64,000 nucleotides of DNA from Methanoculleus frigidifontis (GCF_030464345.1 NZ_VCYH01000006.1:1-64000); one strand, 5' to 3'; numbered from the stretch's first letter, positions 33,608 to 43,469 are shown. Notes: generated by a model not told the origin, from the letters alone. Numbers and translations are program-made.

Positions 33608-33877
33608 ATGAATGCCGGAGAATCCGATCCCGTTCGGGCTCTCCCTGCCGTGGAGATCGGGACGCGGGAGAGCGCACTCTGCACGATATGCAACGTCGCC
33701 GCCGCGCTCGAGCGCCTGCACGAGGTGCGGCGGCACGTACGCGGAGAGCACAAGCGCAGGCTCGACGAGGTTGCCGTCATTCTCCGTGTCATCGCCCTCG
33801 AGGCGCAGGCCACCTACGCAATATCCGACAGGGAGGCGACGGCGTTTCTGGAGGAGCAGCGGGTGAAGGGCGGGTAA
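33608..33877 (+). CDS. Small hypothetical helical protein
   Basis: An 89-residue frame beginning MNAGESDPVRALPAVEIGTR. The middle (ALERLHEVRRHVRGEHKRRL, then DEVAVILRVIALEAQA) is a plausible amphipathic helix pair, and the codons strongly prefer G or C in third position, as in its neighbours. Two Cys residues form CTIC. I do not recognise it, and competing frames on the same strand make the call tentative. Confidence 0.5.
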   Translation: MNAGESDPVRALPAVEIGTRESALCTICNVAAALERLHEVRRHVRGEHKRRLDEVAVILRVIALEAQATYAISDREATAFLEEQRVKGG

Positions 33878-33981
33878 GTGCCTTCCGACATCGAAATATG
33901 TTAATATGGCCTGAGTAAATGGTTTATCTGGGACGGGGCATATGCCGTACCGCCTCGTTGCCGCGCGAGGTGTTTTTTAGG

Positions 33982-35493
33982 ATGAAACATACGCTTTTGC
34001 TGCTTGTAGGGCTCTGCATCCTCGGTTGCCTCTTCTGCCCGGGCTGCACTACGTCTTCGTCGACGTCTACCGGTGCGGAGCCGGAGAGTATCGGAGATGT
34101 AAGCCTCAATCTCTATGCTCAGGACTTTCCGCCCTACAGTTTCGTGGATGAGGATGGGGCGGTCACCGGACAGTCCACCGAGATCGCCCGGGAGATCGCA
34201 CGGCGTCTGAACGAGAACGTAACGATCGAAGTGGCGCCGTGGGCAGAGGGATACCGGGCGGCACTGAGCGAGCCCGATACGGGGCTGTACCCCATCGTCC
34301 GAACCGCCGAACGCGAACCGCTTTTCCTCTGGGCAGGGCCTATCGGCACCTACGAGTACGTCTTCTACGCAAAGAACGGCAGCGCGATATCTGCCGTGAG
34401 CCTTGATGCCGTGCGGAAGGCCGGGGCGGTCGGCGTGGTGCAGGACGACGTCCGCCACCAGTATCTGGTCGAGAACGGCGTCACCAACCTCGCCCTCTAC
34501 GCGGACGACACCGCGGCCGTTCGGGCCCTGATGAACGGCACGGTCGATCTCTGGCTCGGGAGCAGCAACACTGCCTCCGAGACCGCGCTCGCCGCAGGCA
34601 TCGACCCTGCGTCGCTGATGCCGGTCTACCCGGTGAAAGAGGACGAGCTCTACATCGCCTTCAACAACCGGACGCCCGCCGCCGTGGTTGAGGCCTGGCA
34701 GGCGACGCTGAGCGCGATGAAGCGGGACGGCAGTTACGACGCCATCCTCGCGGAGTACCAGGGCGAAAAGACCGGGACCGGGAACCTGCCTGCGTACTCC
34801 GGGACGCTTGAAGTGCCCGGCGAGGTTGTGCTCGCATCGATGATCGCGTATACCGACCAGCGGCTCTCCTGCATCGCCCGGGTGTTCGAGGCTCTGGCGA
34901 CGACCGACGAGGTGCGGTCGGCCGACTGGGAGCGGATAGCCCCGCTTCTCTCCGAAGCGGAGAAGGTAGACTCCTCCGCGCGTCTCTGGTACTCCCTGCC
35001 GAACGGGACCTACTATACGACGGTCGACGGGCTGGCGGCCTCGAACCTGATGAGCCGGCCGTACTTCCCGGACGTGCTCGCGGGCAACGTCTCGATCGGC
35101 ACGGTGGTGGTCAGCCACTCGACCGGCAGGAGCACCGCCATCGTCGCGGTTCCGGTGGTGGAGGAGGGTGCGGTGACGGGGGTGCTCGGCGCCTCGGTGT
35201 ACCTGGATGAGTTCTCCGTCGAGATGCGCGAGGCGCTGGACATCCATGAGCCGTTCTTCTTCTTCGCGCTCGACCTGCAGGGGGCGTATGCGCTCCACGC
35301 GGAGGAAGCCCGTATCTCCCAGAGTTCTGCTCAGGAAGACAGCGCGTCTGCCGCAGAAGCGATGGCGACGATCCGTGCGGAGAACGAGGGCACCGTGACG
35401 TATACGTCCGAAGGGGAGCAGCGGCAGGTGATCTTTGCGACCTCCCCCCTGACCGGGTGGCGGTTTGGTCTTGGGGAGATCGCCGGAGCGTAA
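33982..35493 (+). CDS. Lipoprotein: solute-binding family 3 domain fused to a PDC/Cache-like domain
   Basis: A 503-residue lipoprotein. The signal ends in a lipobox (LGCLFCPGC), so it is anchored on the outer face of the membrane. Residues about 35-265 match solute-binding proteins of family 3 (LNLYAQDFPPYSFVDEDGAV, GQSTEIAREIARRLNENVTI, AVGVVQDDVRHQYLVENGV). Residues about 270-500 look like a PDC/Cache sensor (SSARLWYSLPNGTYYTTVDG, MSRPYFPDVLAGNVSIGTVV, STAIVAVPVVEEGAVTGVLG). There is no cytoplasmic domain and no transporter gene beside it. ATG 33982 is chosen because the signal peptide follows at once; the frame is open back to 33919. Confidence 0.9.
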   Translation: MKHTLLLLVGLCILGCLFCPGCTTSSSTSTGAEPESIGDVSLNLYAQDFPPYSFVDEDGAVTGQSTEIAREIARRLNENVTIEVAPWAEGYRAALSEPDTGLYPIVRTAEREPLFLWAGPIGTYEYVFYAKNGSAISAVSLDAVRKAGAVGVVQDDVRHQYLVENGVTNLALYADDTAAVRALMNGTVDLWLGSSNTASETALAAGIDPASLMPVYPVKEDELYIAFNNRTPAAVVEAWQATLSAMKRDGSYDAILAEYQGEKTGTGNLPAYSGTLEVPGEVVLASMIAYTDQRLSCIARVFEALATTDEVRSADWERIAPLLSEAEKVDSSARLWYSLPNGTYYTTVDGLAASNLMSRPYFPDVLAGNVSIGTVVVSHSTGRSTAIVAVPVVEEGAVTGVLGASVYLDEFSVEMREALDIHEPFFFFALDLQGAYALHAEEARISQSSAQEDSASAAEAMATIRAENEGTVTYTSEGEQRQVIFATSPLTGWRFGLGEIAGA

Positions 35494-35543
35494 CTGCTCC
35501 CCGACCCTTTTCTGCATGCCGGACCAATCTCTCCGGTGAACCT

Positions 35544-35562
35544 GAAAAAAAGCGATTTTTCG
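35544..35562. terminator. Bidirectional A/T hairpin between convergent sensory lipoprotein genes
   Basis: GAAAAAAAGCGATTTTTCG has self-complementary A and T tracts and gives a T-run on either strand (five T on plus, seven on minus). It lies in the 78-base gap between the stop of the plus-strand gene (35493) and the stop of the minus-strand gene (35572). Confidence 0.5.
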
Positions 35563-35571
35563 TGCGGCGGG

Positions 35572-37254
35572 TCAGGATGCCGCTTCCTCGGTGACCACGA
35601 TCCGCCATTCCGTCCCGTGGAGAGAGACCGTTCCCCAGATGATCTCCTTGCGCACCGGCTCTGTGCTTCCGGTCGCCAGGAACTCGTATCCCCCGGCTCC
35701 TGCAGGTTCGGCGGCGACCCGCCGTGCAACCGTCTGCAGGTCCGGGTAGTCCGCGTAGATCGGGTCGTCAAAGGTCATCTTCCCGATCTCGCCCGGATCG
35801 GGGTCGTAGAGCACCCGCCCGTCCGTCTGGATGACCGTCACCACCGCACCGGTACCGTTCGTTGCCGGGGCAATGACGGCGTCGAGGAGCAGGGCTGGCC
35901 TGAACGCGAGCGAGACGGCGCCGAGAACCTCATCTGACGGTGCGGTGACCGGCCAGGCGATTGTGGCCGCGTCAAACCCTTCCACCATGGTGAAGACCCC
36001 GCTCATTGCCGGTTCGCCGTCTTCCAGGACGCGGACGATATGCGCCTGTTCGCTGATATAGGCGCCGATGCTCCCCTGGTACTCCTCGGGCATGGCCGCC
36101 AGGATCCTGCCGTCCGGTCCGATGGTAACGGCGTCCACCGCTGCAGGCGTCGAGGCGGCGAGGTACGTGAGCACGCCGTCCGTTCCCTCTCCTTCCATGC
36201 CGGCAGCGGTGAAATGCCGGGCAGCGTCCGAGACGTTGGCGTCCAGTGCCGTAAGTGCCTCTTTTGTCCCCGTCTCGATCCCGGCGAGGAGCGCCTGCAT
36301 CTCATTCCGGAGAGCAAGCCCGTTCCCGGTCAGGTCCGAGAGATAGATCCCGGCCCCTATCCAGTAGGTGTCGTCGACTTTCCGGACGTAGCTCATCTTG
36401 GGCTCGACGGTGAGGTTGTTGGCTGGATTCGGGTAGTGGTAGAAGATGAACCCGCCGCCCTGTTCTGCAAGGTCGATCTCCACCCGGGTGACGTTGACGC
36501 CGTAGGTGTCCTGCAGGTCGAGCATGCTGGTCCCGACGAGGTCCGGCTGGTAGGGGAGGGCGAGGCAGGTGCCGTTGAAGTCGAGGGCGTAGATGTAGAC
36601 CTCACGCATGACGAAAGGGCCGTTTCTATCCATGAACCCTGCAAGGGCTTCTTCCCTGCCGTTTTCGCGTGCATACGCCGCAGCGTCCTCGACGAACCGG
36701 ACGATCTCCTGCTTTGCATGCATCTCCGCCTCGACCTGCGGGGAGGAGGATTTTGCCTCCTCACCGTAGATGCCGGAGCCCAGCCACCAGGTGTCGTCGA
36801 CGCGCATGACGTAGCTCAGCTTCGGTTCGATGGCGAAGTCCGCCGCCGGGTTCGGATAGTGGTAGCGGACAAACCCGCTTGCGTTCTTCGTCGCGGCGAT
36901 CATCTCCCGGATGAACGGGACACCGTTTGCGTCCCGGAGATCGAGGCGGTCGGTTCCGACGATCTCGGGTTGGTGGGGGAGCGCCAGCGTGGTGCCTGCG
37001 TAGTCGTAGGCGAAGATGTAGAGGTCGCCGCGGACGAACTTGCCGTCCGGGTCGTTGAATTCCCGGATCGCTGCTTCTTTTCCATGTACCCCGGCGAACT
37101 CGTAGGCCTGCTCGACGAAGGCGACGAGCTCCTCCGTCGATGCAGTCCCGTTTTCGTTCACCGCCGCCGCCTCCTCTGTGGTGCCCGTGCAGCCTGCCGC
37201 AACGAGGCAGAGGATCATCGCGAGAACGGCCGTGGCTCCGGCTGATAGTTTCAT
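35572..37254 (-). CDS. Lipoprotein with two tandem single-Cache domains and a C-terminal double-Cache-like region
   Basis: A 560-residue lipoprotein; the signal peptide ends LCLVAAGC. Two homologous sCache_2-type units follow: about 30-165 (GVHGKEAAIREFNDPDGKFV, DLYIFAYDYAGTTLALPHQP, FVRYHYPNPA, SYVMRVDDTWWLGSGIYGEE) and about 175-320 (YIYALDFNGTCLALPYQPDL, FIFYHYPNPA, SYVRKVDDTYWIGAGIYLSD). The last 240 residues form another sensor-like module (AVTIGPDGRILAAMPEEYQG, TDGRVLYDPDPGEIGKMTF). It is extracellular and has no cytoplasmic part, so any signal must pass to another protein. The start is set at the signal peptide; open frame continues upstream to 37365. Confidence 0.92.
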   Translation of the reverse strand: MKLSAGATAVLAMILCLVAAGCTGTTEEAAAVNENGTASTEELVAFVEQAYEFAGVHGKEAAIREFNDPDGKFVRGDLYIFAYDYAGTTLALPHQPEIVGTDRLDLRDANGVPFIREMIAATKNASGFVRYHYPNPAADFAIEPKLSYVMRVDDTWWLGSGIYGEEAKSSSPQVEAEMHAKQEIVRFVEDAAAYARENGREEALAGFMDRNGPFVMREVYIYALDFNGTCLALPYQPDLVGTSMLDLQDTYGVNVTRVEIDLAEQGGGFIFYHYPNPANNLTVEPKMSYVRKVDDTYWIGAGIYLSDLTGNGLALRNEMQALLAGIETGTKEALTALDANVSDAARHFTAAGMEGEGTDGVLTYLAASTPAAVDAVTIGPDGRILAAMPEEYQGSIGAYISEQAHIVRVLEDGEPAMSGVFTMVEGFDAATIAWPVTAPSDEVLGAVSLAFRPALLLDAVIAPATNGTGAVVTVIQTDGRVLYDPDPGEIGKMTFDDPIYADYPDLQTVARRVAAEPAGAGGYEFLATGSTEPVRKEIIWGTVSLHGTEWRIVVTEEAAS

Positions 37255-37372
37255 ACGGAGAGATGACCGCAGGCGGATAAAAACGCGCCGGAATCCTCTG
37301 GACCCGGCGGCACTCCGGGCGGCGGCGGAGATGCCGCAGGGTTTAATCCCCACGAAAGCGCACATATCTTAA

Positions 37373-37921
37373 ATGAACGAGTCCTCCCGGCAGCTTGTCC
37401 ACCTGGTCTTCGGCCTCGGCATTGCAGGGTTTGTATTCCTCTTCGACAGTACGATCACCATCTCGGTTCTCATGATTGCGCTCTTCGCCGGTTTCATCCT
37501 CTCCGACGCGGTCCAGCGGGGCTACACCATCCCCGGCATCTCGCAGATCCTCGAGCGGCTGGAGCGGCGCGACGCCGTCCCGGGCAAGGGCGCGCTCTTC
37601 TTCGCTCTCGGGGCACTCTTCTGCCTGATCTTCTTCCCGACCGACGTGGTCTTTCCCGCCCTCGTCGTGCTTGCGCTGCTCGACAGCGTGACGACGATCG
37701 TCGGCGTGCGCTACGGGAGACACCGGATCTACAACAAAAAGTCGCTGGAAGGCTCCGCTGCCGGGATCCTGGTGACGTTTGTGGTGCTCCTCCTCCTCGT
37801 GCCGCCGGGAGCGGCGCTGGCGGCCGCCGTCGTCGCCGGCCTCGTCGAGTTTGCAACCCCGGTCGACGACAACCTCGTCGTGCCGGTCGCCGCCTGTCTT
37901 GTCCTGACCCTCTTTGTGTGA
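37373..37921 (+). CDS. SEC59/DGK1/VTE5-like membrane kinase (dolichol/phytol kinase family)
   Basis: A 182-residue protein with about six transmembrane helices. The opening SSRQLVHLVFGLGIAG and the loop VPGKGALFFALGALFCLIFF, LALLDSVTTIVGVRYGRH and YNKKSLEGSAAGILV match the family that includes dolichol kinase, diacylglycerol kinase DGK1 and phytol kinase, which use CTP. A lipid or polyprenol kinase role is inferred. It starts about 7 bases after a TTAA-type sequence and probably has a very short leader. It is divergent from the Cache lipoprotein. Confidence 0.85.
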   Translation: MNESSRQLVHLVFGLGIAGFVFLFDSTITISVLMIALFAGFILSDAVQRGYTIPGISQILERLERRDAVPGKGALFFALGALFCLIFFPTDVVFPALVVLALLDSVTTIVGVRYGRHRIYNKKSLEGSAAGILVTFVVLLLLVPPGAALAAAVVAGLVEFATPVDDNLVVPVAACLVLTLFV

Positions 37922-38017
37922 GGGTGTTTCTCCCGATATTTCGTGGATTGAACCCGCAGGTTCAATAATTGTTTAAATGACCGTGCCTGAGGCTTATGGA
38001 GAGCAGGTGAATGCAAA

Positions 38018-38794
38018 ATGAAGAAAATGATTGCAGTATGCATGGTCTGCCTTCTCCTCCTCGCCGTGCCTGCATCTGCCCAGAAAGGGGGCAGTGATGC
38101 GGGAGGCGGGCCCGGCAATGCGGACGGGCAGGGTAACGCCGTCGGGAAGGCATACGGAAAGGAGAACGGCCCCGGACAGGCCGGTTCTGCGGTGCAGCAC
38201 ATGCTGATGGCCGAAGTGATCAACGGGACTCCGGAGGGGAACACGACACCGGCGACGAACGAGACGTTCGACGATCCGCTGGCTCCGTTCCTGAACGGAT
38301 CGCAGAACCGGAAGACGGACGAGCATCATCTCCGGATCGCAGAGCGGCAGCAGGAGCACCAGCAGGAGCAGGCGAACCGGTCGCTCACGAAGAGCCACGT
38401 CAATCCGGTGCGGTATGCCGTCCACAGTCTCCTTGCCATGGAGAACCGGACCGGCGGTATCGGGCCGCAGGTCTCGGCAATAGCACGCAGCCTGAACGAT
38501 TCGGTCAATGCGACCGAGCAGGCGGAGGAGCGGATCCGGTCGAGAAACAGCATCATGCGGATGCTCTTCGGCGGTGACGATGAGGCGGCGGGCCTGATCC
38601 GGCAGCATATCGAGCGGAACCGGGAGATGATCCGGGTTCTCTCCAGTATCAGCGAAAACGGCACCTGCGACGATGCAACGCGGGTGATGCTGCAGGAGCA
38701 GATCCAGAGCCTCGAGCAGGAGCAGCAGCGGCTTGCCGGCCTCGCCGGCCAGGAGTTCTCCGCCCGCGGCCTCTTCGGGTGGCTCTGGAAGTAG
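38018..38794 (+). CDS. Secreted Gly-rich and coiled-coil protein of unknown function
   Basis: A 258-residue protein with a classical signal peptide ([18 protein letters not shown]), then a Gly/Asn-rich stretch (about 22-58) with repeated G-x-x-G and [15 protein letters not shown]. The central and C-terminal parts are Gln/Glu/Arg-rich helices ([15 protein letters not shown] and [19 protein letters not shown]) predicted to form coiled coils. Several N-x-S/T sites suggest N-glycosylation. There is no C-terminal anchor. I do not recognise a named family. A T-run at 38826-38832 follows the stop. Confidence 0.8.
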   Translation: MKKMIAVCMVCLLLLAVPASAQKGGSDAGGGPGNADGQGNAVGKAYGKENGPGQAGSAVQHMLMAEVINGTPEGNTTPATNETFDDPLAPFLNGSQNRKTDEHHLRIAERQQEHQQEQANRSLTKSHVNPVRYAVHSLLAMENRTGGIGPQVSAIARSLNDSVNATEQAEERIRSRNSIMRMLFGGDDEAAGLIRQHIERNREMIRVLSSISENGTCDDATRVMLQEQIQSLEQEQQRLAGLAGQEFSARGLFGWLWK

Positions 38795-38842
38795 ACGAAC
38801 CGGCGTGTCTGACTCCCGGTATCCTCTTTTTTGAGATCCCCG

Positions 38843-40282
38843 TCACTCCACCGTCAGGATGGTGAGCGAATCGGTGCCCGCCTCCCCGGGGGAGACACCT
38901 TCGGTGAAGAGAACCCGATCCCCCGGTGCGATCACATCCGAGGCTTTGAGAAACTCCATGATCTCCTCGTGCCAGTCTTCCCGCTCGCTCTGGATAAAGA
39001 ACGGCTGCACCCCGTACGAGAACGATAGGAACTGCGGCGTCCGGAAATTTCTGCTGAACGAGAGGATCCATCCCTCGGGTTTGAACCGCGATATCCGGCG
39101 AGGCGTGCTCCCGGTCCTGGTCGGCGTGATGATATACTGTATCCGGAGTGCGTCCCGCGCTTCGATGACGTTTAAGGAGACGACGTCGCCGACCGCCATC
39201 CCCGCCCGTCCTCTGCCCCGCCGGAAGTACTCTTCGCAGGTGCCCCCTCCGGCAAGTGCACGCCGCTGCTCCTCGGTTGTGCGCGCGATGCCGGCCATCA
39301 TCTGCACCGTCTCGACCGGAAAGGAGCCGATCGCCGTCTCGCCGGAGAGCATAACGGCGTCGGTTCCGTCCAGGATGGCGTTGGCGACGTCGGTCACCTC
39401 CGCCCGGGTCGGCCGGATATGTTCGGTCATGGACTCGAGCATCTGGGTGGCGGTGATGACCGGGCGTCCGCTGATGTTGGCCTGGTGGATGATCCGCTTC
39501 TGCACCACCGGCACCTCCTCGATCGGGATCTGCACGCCGAGGTCGCCGCGGGCGATCATCACGCCGTCGGCTTCGGCGAGGATCTCGTCGACGTTCTCGA
39601 CCGCTTCGCGCCGCTCGATCTTCGCGATGATGCGGACGCAGGGGGCAAGGGATTCCGCATACTCCCGCGCCTGCCGGACGTCCTCCGCCCGCCGGATGAA
39701 CGAGACACTGAATGCATCGACGCCTTCGGCGATGCCGAAGGCAAGCCCCTCCCGGTCGCGTTCGGTGAGCGTCTCGACGGCGAGGCTTGCCCCGAGCAGG
39801 TTCATCCCCTTGTGCGAGGAGAGGAGCCCCCCGATGACGACGATGCATACCGCTCCGTCCGGGATCATCCTCTGAACCCGGAGCTGGATGAATCCGTCGG
39901 CAAGGTAGATCGTGCTGTTTTCGGACACGAGCGATGGAAATTCTTCAAAGTCGACGGGGATCACGCCCGGCTCATCGGTCGACGCTCCCGTCGTCAGGGT
40001 CACCATGTCTCCGGGCTTCAGCATGATCGGTTCGCGCGGCAGTCTGCCGATGCGGATCTTCGGCCCCGGCAGATCGAGGAGGATGGCAATGGGCACCTTG
40101 AGTTCCTCGGCCACGCTGCGGATGGTCCTGATGCGTCGCCTGTGCTCGTCGAAGTCGCCGTGAGCCAGATTGAGCCGGGCGACGTTCATGCCGCTCTGCA
40201 TCATCTTCTGCAGCACAGGTTTTGATTCGGACGACGGCCCGATCGTGCAGACAATCTTCGTCTTATGGTCAGGAAGGAGCAT
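38843..40282 (-). CDS. pyk: Pyruvate kinase
   Basis: A 479-residue enzyme converting phosphoenolpyruvate and ADP to pyruvate and ATP. It opens [20 protein letters not shown] and has [29 protein letters not shown], the substrate Mg site [40 protein letters not shown] and the family signature region [13 protein letters not shown] with [20 protein letters not shown]. Length is standard. In a methanogen the enzyme is expected to act around glycogen or pyruvate metabolism. It is monocistronic. Confidence 0.98.
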   Translation of the reverse strand: MLLPDHKTKIVCTIGPSSESKPVLQKMMQSGMNVARLNLAHGDFDEHRRRIRTIRSVAEELKVPIAILLDLPGPKIRIGRLPREPIMLKPGDMVTLTTGASTDEPGVIPVDFEEFPSLVSENSTIYLADGFIQLRVQRMIPDGAVCIVVIGGLLSSHKGMNLLGASLAVETLTERDREGLAFGIAEGVDAFSVSFIRRAEDVRQAREYAESLAPCVRIIAKIERREAVENVDEILAEADGVMIARGDLGVQIPIEEVPVVQKRIIHQANISGRPVITATQMLESMTEHIRPTRAEVTDVANAILDGTDAVMLSGETAIGSFPVETVQMMAGIARTTEEQRRALAGGGTCEEYFRRGRGRAGMAVGDVVSLNVIEARDALRIQYIITPTRTGSTPRRISRFKPEGWILSFSRNFRTPQFLSFSYGVQPFFIQSEREDWHEEIMEFLKASDVIAPGDRVLFTEGVSPGEAGTDSLTILTVE

Positions 40283-40387
40283 TCCGTATCACCCTGTTAC
40301 TGGGAGAGAGTGCAGGTAGCAGTCAAGAACCTATCGGTGTTCCGGACGGGTCTCGCAGAAAAAGGATCATCGAGGCTCGATGCCCCG

Positions 40388-41599
40388 TCACAGGTACCCG
40401 GGAAGCCTGCCTGCAGATCCGGGCGGCATGGGCTCGGGGACAGTGACGGCAATGAGTGCTCTTCCGCTCTCGGCGCTGTACTCGGCGATCCGCCGGTGGG
40501 TATGATCGATCATCCCGCCTGACGAGAGGATCAGCGAACTCTCTCCGATAAGGCTTTTCAGGATGCACTTGTCGATGACACCGTAGGTGAAGTCCAGGAG
40601 GATGAGTTCCCGGTTCGCAAACTCCTTGGCTCTGGTGCCCATGGCCCCGGTGTGCCCGATCGGTCTCTCCGTGATGAGCCGGCGCACCGCATCGCCGTCG
40701 ACGGCATCGACGTTGCAGATGTAGACCGTTCCTGCCGCCTCCCGGGCGGTCCGAAGGCTGCTGCCGTGGAGGTGCTGTTCGATGCAGTCCGTGAACGCAA
40801 GGACGCTTCTCGGCGGCGTCCGGTCCTCGACGATGCCCCTCGCCACGAGTTCGTGGTAGAGATCGAGGATCCGGGGGGGTTTGAGGCGTGCCGCACGCAG
40901 GAGCGCATGATCCGCGAAGACCTCTTCGGGTGAGCCCCGCGCAAGAACCATGCCCTGCTCCATCAGGATGACGTGATCCGCCCACCGGTAGGCGAGTTCG
41001 ACGTCGTGCGTCGAGATGATGATCGTCCTGCCGTCCGTGGCGAGTTCGTCGAGGAGCTCCATGATCTCCTCGGAGCTCGCCGGGTCGAGGGAACTCGTCG
41101 GCTCGTCGAAGACCAGCACGTCGGGCTCCATGGCGAGGATGCCGGCGATCGCGACACGCTTCTTCTCGCCGCCCGAGAGATGATGTGGCGGGCGCTTCTC
41201 GTAGCCGGCGAGCCCGACGGCGGAGAGCGCATCCCTGACCGCACGGTCTATGGCGTCCCGGGCGAGACCGAGGTTCACCGGGCCGAAGGCGACGTCCTGG
41301 TAGACCGTCGGGGCGATGATCTGGACGTCGGGGTTCTGGAAGACGAGGCCGACGCGCCGGCGGAGGTCTCGCAGCGCTCTTGCCGTGTACTCGATCGGCG
41401 CCCCGCCGAAGCTGACGGTGCCGGCATCCGGCCGGATCATCCCGTTGAAGAGCTGGAAGAGTGTCGATTTGCCGGCGCCGTTCGGGCCGACGAGAGCGAC
41501 TTTCGAGCCCTGCACGATGCGGATACTGACGCCCCGGAGGGCCTCCGGCCCGTGCGGATACCGGTATCGCGCGTTCTGTATCTCCAGAATTCCTTCCAT
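40388..41599 (-). CDS. cbiO: Cobalt ECF transporter ATPase CbiO with an extra C-terminal domain
   Basis: A 403-residue energy-coupling ATPase. The ABC part (about 1-240) has Walker A GPNGAGKST, Q-loop LVFQNPDVQIIAPTVYQDVA, signature LSGGEKKRVAIAGIL, Walker B VLVFDEPTSSLD and H-loop STHDVELAYRW. Ordinary CbiO proteins end near residue 275; here about 125 more residues follow (VYICNVDAVDGDAVRRLITE, IGHTGAMGTRAKEFA, LILLDFTYGVIDKCI, LIGESSLILSSGGMIDHTHR), with alternating strands and helices and a final Pro-rich tail. The extension is unidentified and may be regulatory. It lies 13 bases after cbiQ in the cbiMNQO operon. Confidence 0.95.
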   Translation of the reverse strand: MEGILEIQNARYRYPHGPEALRGVSIRIVQGSKVALVGPNGAGKSTLFQLFNGMIRPDAGTVSFGGAPIEYTARALRDLRRRVGLVFQNPDVQIIAPTVYQDVAFGPVNLGLARDAIDRAVRDALSAVGLAGYEKRPPHHLSGGEKKRVAIAGILAMEPDVLVFDEPTSSLDPASSEEIMELLDELATDGRTIIISTHDVELAYRWADHVILMEQGMVLARGSPEEVFADHALLRAARLKPPRILDLYHELVARGIVEDRTPPRSVLAFTDCIEQHLHGSSLRTAREAAGTVYICNVDAVDGDAVRRLITERPIGHTGAMGTRAKEFANRELILLDFTYGVIDKCILKSLIGESSLILSSGGMIDHTHRRIAEYSAESGRALIAVTVPEPMPPGSAGRLPGYL

Positions 41600-41612
41600 G
41601 GTATGTGTCCTG

Positions 41613-42401
41613 TCAGCAGAGTGTGATAGTTGCGGTCGTCCAGGAGATGCCAGCGACGAGCCCCAGGTACAGCACGACCCCGAGCGCCCAGGTGGGGGAT
41701 ACCGGGGGCGCCTCATCGGGAAGTCCGAACCTGCCGTCGTAGCAGCGGGCGTCCATGGCCCGCACCAGGTGCTCGCCGCTCTCCCAGGTCCGCAGGAAGA
41801 GTGCTCCCGCGAGCATCCCAAACGACCTGATCGACTCCGAAAACGTTCCGTATCCGAGACGCATCCGTTGCGACCGGTAGATCTGTCCGGCCTCGTCGAT
41901 CACCACGAAGATGAACCGGTAGATGAGCATTGCAAGGTCGATGAAGACGGTCGGAAACCGGAGCCGCTGCATGATCGTAAAGATATCTGTCATCGGCGTG
42001 GTCAGCGATATGAAGAAGAGCGAACACATGCCGCCGAGAACCCGGGCGACCAGGAGGAAGGCAAGGTTCGCTCCGCCGGTGGTGACGGTGAGGGTGAAGA
42101 TGGGGAGGGGAATGCTGACCAGCACCGCACCTCCCCCGGTGAGAAAGAGGATGACGGCGATGCTCATCACCGCGAACGATGCCGGGACCAGGAGCAGGCG
42201 GGCGTAGAACCGGGGCGGGATGCGGGCGAGCCCGACCGTCGCCGCCGAGAGGGAGACTGCAATGAACAGGGGTGTAACCGGTCCCGGAGACGATATGCAG
42301 AGGAGGATGCTTGCAAGACCAAGGAGTATCTTTACGCCCGGGTTGACGTCCCGCAGCGCGTTCTCCTGAGCAAAGTCTTCGAGCAGCCGGTGCATGGTCA
42401 T
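41613..42401 (-). CDS. cbiQ: Cobalt ECF transporter transmembrane protein CbiQ
   Basis: A 262-residue integral membrane subunit with about five helices (VKILLGLASILLCISS, LFIAVSLSAATVGLARI, LLLVPASFAVMSIAVILFL). The coupling helices carry the family's ALFLRTWESGEHLVRAMDAR near the C-terminus, which docks the ATPase. It links CbiO to the CbiM/CbiN substrate module. A 53-base gap precedes it after cbiN. Confidence 0.95.
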   Translation of the reverse strand: MTMHRLLEDFAQENALRDVNPGVKILLGLASILLCISSPGPVTPLFIAVSLSAATVGLARIPPRFYARLLLVPASFAVMSIAVILFLTGGGAVLVSIPLPIFTLTVTTGGANLAFLLVARVLGGMCSLFFISLTTPMTDIFTIMQRLRFPTVFIDLAMLIYRFIFVVIDEAGQIYRSQRMRLGYGTFSESIRSFGMLAGALFLRTWESGEHLVRAMDARCYDGRFGLPDEAPPVSPTWALGVVLYLGLVAGISWTTATITLC

Positions 42402-42454
42402 CGGTCATCTCCCTCGTTCGGGTTCCTATAGTGTCGGCGCAAGAAGGGAAAAAA

Positions 42455-42754
42455 TTACGCGGTTTTTCTGCTGCCGCGCCAGTAGCCGAAGAAGTAGCCG
42501 ATGACGATCGCGCCGATGGCGGCCTGCAGGGAGAAGAAGAGCGACTCGATCTCGCCGCTCGGGGGCTCCCAGAGGGGGCTTGTCCAGGGTTCGTAGCCGG
42601 AGGACTCGATGAGCTCCGCGGCGCTCCCGTCCGCTCCCCCCCAGGCCTCTTCGCCTTCGGCAAGGTCTGCCTGGATGGCCGCGTTCTGCACCAGGAAGAC
42701 TGCGGCGAAGATGACGATGATCGCCGTGACGGCGATCTCGAGCGCGTACTTCAT
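42455..42754 (-). CDS. cbiN: Cobalt ECF transporter accessory protein CbiN
   Basis: A 99-residue protein with two membrane helices ([19 protein letters not shown] and [19 protein letters not shown]) joined by an external loop containing the family's [18 protein letters not shown]. CbiN acts with CbiM in cobalt (or nickel) binding and uptake. Its ATG overlaps the cbiM stop by 4 bases. Confidence 0.95.
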   Translation of the reverse strand: MKYALEIAVTAIIVIFAAVFLVQNAAIQADLAEGEEAWGGADGSAAELIESSGYEPWTSPLWEPPSGEIESLFFSLQAAIGAIVIGYFFGYWRGSRKTA

Positions 42755-43443
42755 GCCGCCGCCTCCTGGAGCTTCCGGATGGTCGCTTCCGGAAGCAGGT
42801 TCAGCTTTGTGAGGATTTCGGGTTTGAGCTGGACGATGTACTTGAAGACCAGGGCGATGACGGCGCCTTCGATGACGGCCAGCGGCACCTGGGTGACCGC
42901 AAAGATCGCGGCGAACGCCTGGAACGCCGTGAAGAATCCTGCCTCTCCGGGGAAGGCGAGCGCGAGCTGGACCGAGGTGACGACGTAGGTGAAGAGGTCG
43001 GCGAGCGCGGCGGCGAAGAAGACGGTCACGTAGGTGTTGATCCCGGCCCGCGTCCCGGCTTTGTAGATGAGGTAGGCGACGATGGGGCCTGCGATGCCCA
43101 TCGAGAAGACGTTCGCCCCGAGGGTGGTGAGCCCGCCGTGCGCCAGGAAGAGCGCCTGGTAGATGAGGACGATCAGCCCGAGAACCGATGCGATGAATGG
43201 GCCGAAGAGGATGGCCCCAAGACCGGTTCCGGTGGGGTGCGAGCAGCTCCCGGTCACCGACGGCAGTTTGAGCGATGAGAGGACAAAGACGAATGCCCCT
43301 GCTACGGCGAGAAGCGGCAGCGTCTCACGGTTTTCTTTCACGAGCCTGTTTATCTGATAGAGCCCGATGACGATGAATGGTATCGAGAGGAGGAACCATA
43401 TCTCCCACCAGGGGCTTGGTAAGAATCCTTCCATAATGTGCAT
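42751..43443 (-). CDS. cbiM: Cobalt/nickel transport substrate-binding membrane protein CbiM
   Basis: A 230-residue S-component. It begins [20 protein letters not shown], and the strictly conserved N-terminal Met-His-Ile-Met coordinates the metal. The further metal-related region [20 protein letters not shown] and about seven membrane helices are present. It is the first gene of the cbiMNQO operon and probably supplies cobalt to the corrinoid operon at 24.7-30.4 kb; nickel transport cannot be excluded. Its promoter faces that of cbiA. Confidence 0.97.
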   Translation of the reverse strand: MHIMEGFLPSPWWEIWFLLSIPFIVIGLYQINRLVKENRETLPLLAVAGAFVFVLSSLKLPSVTGSCSHPTGTGLGAILFGPFIASVLGLIVLIYQALFLAHGGLTTLGANVFSMGIAGPIVAYLIYKAGTRAGINTYVTVFFAAALADLFTYVVTSVQLALAFPGEAGFFTAFQAFAAIFAVTQVPLAVIEGAVIALVFKYIVQLKPEILTKLNLLPEATIRKLQEAAA

Positions 43444-43469
43444 GGATCACGCTTCCTTTGGGTGGTGCC

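Noticed and set aside
33612-33866. 84-codon alternative plus-strand frame overlapping the small helical protein
   Set aside because: Its translation is Arg/Ser/Pro-rich, whereas the frame starting at 33608 has amphipathic helices and typical codon endings.
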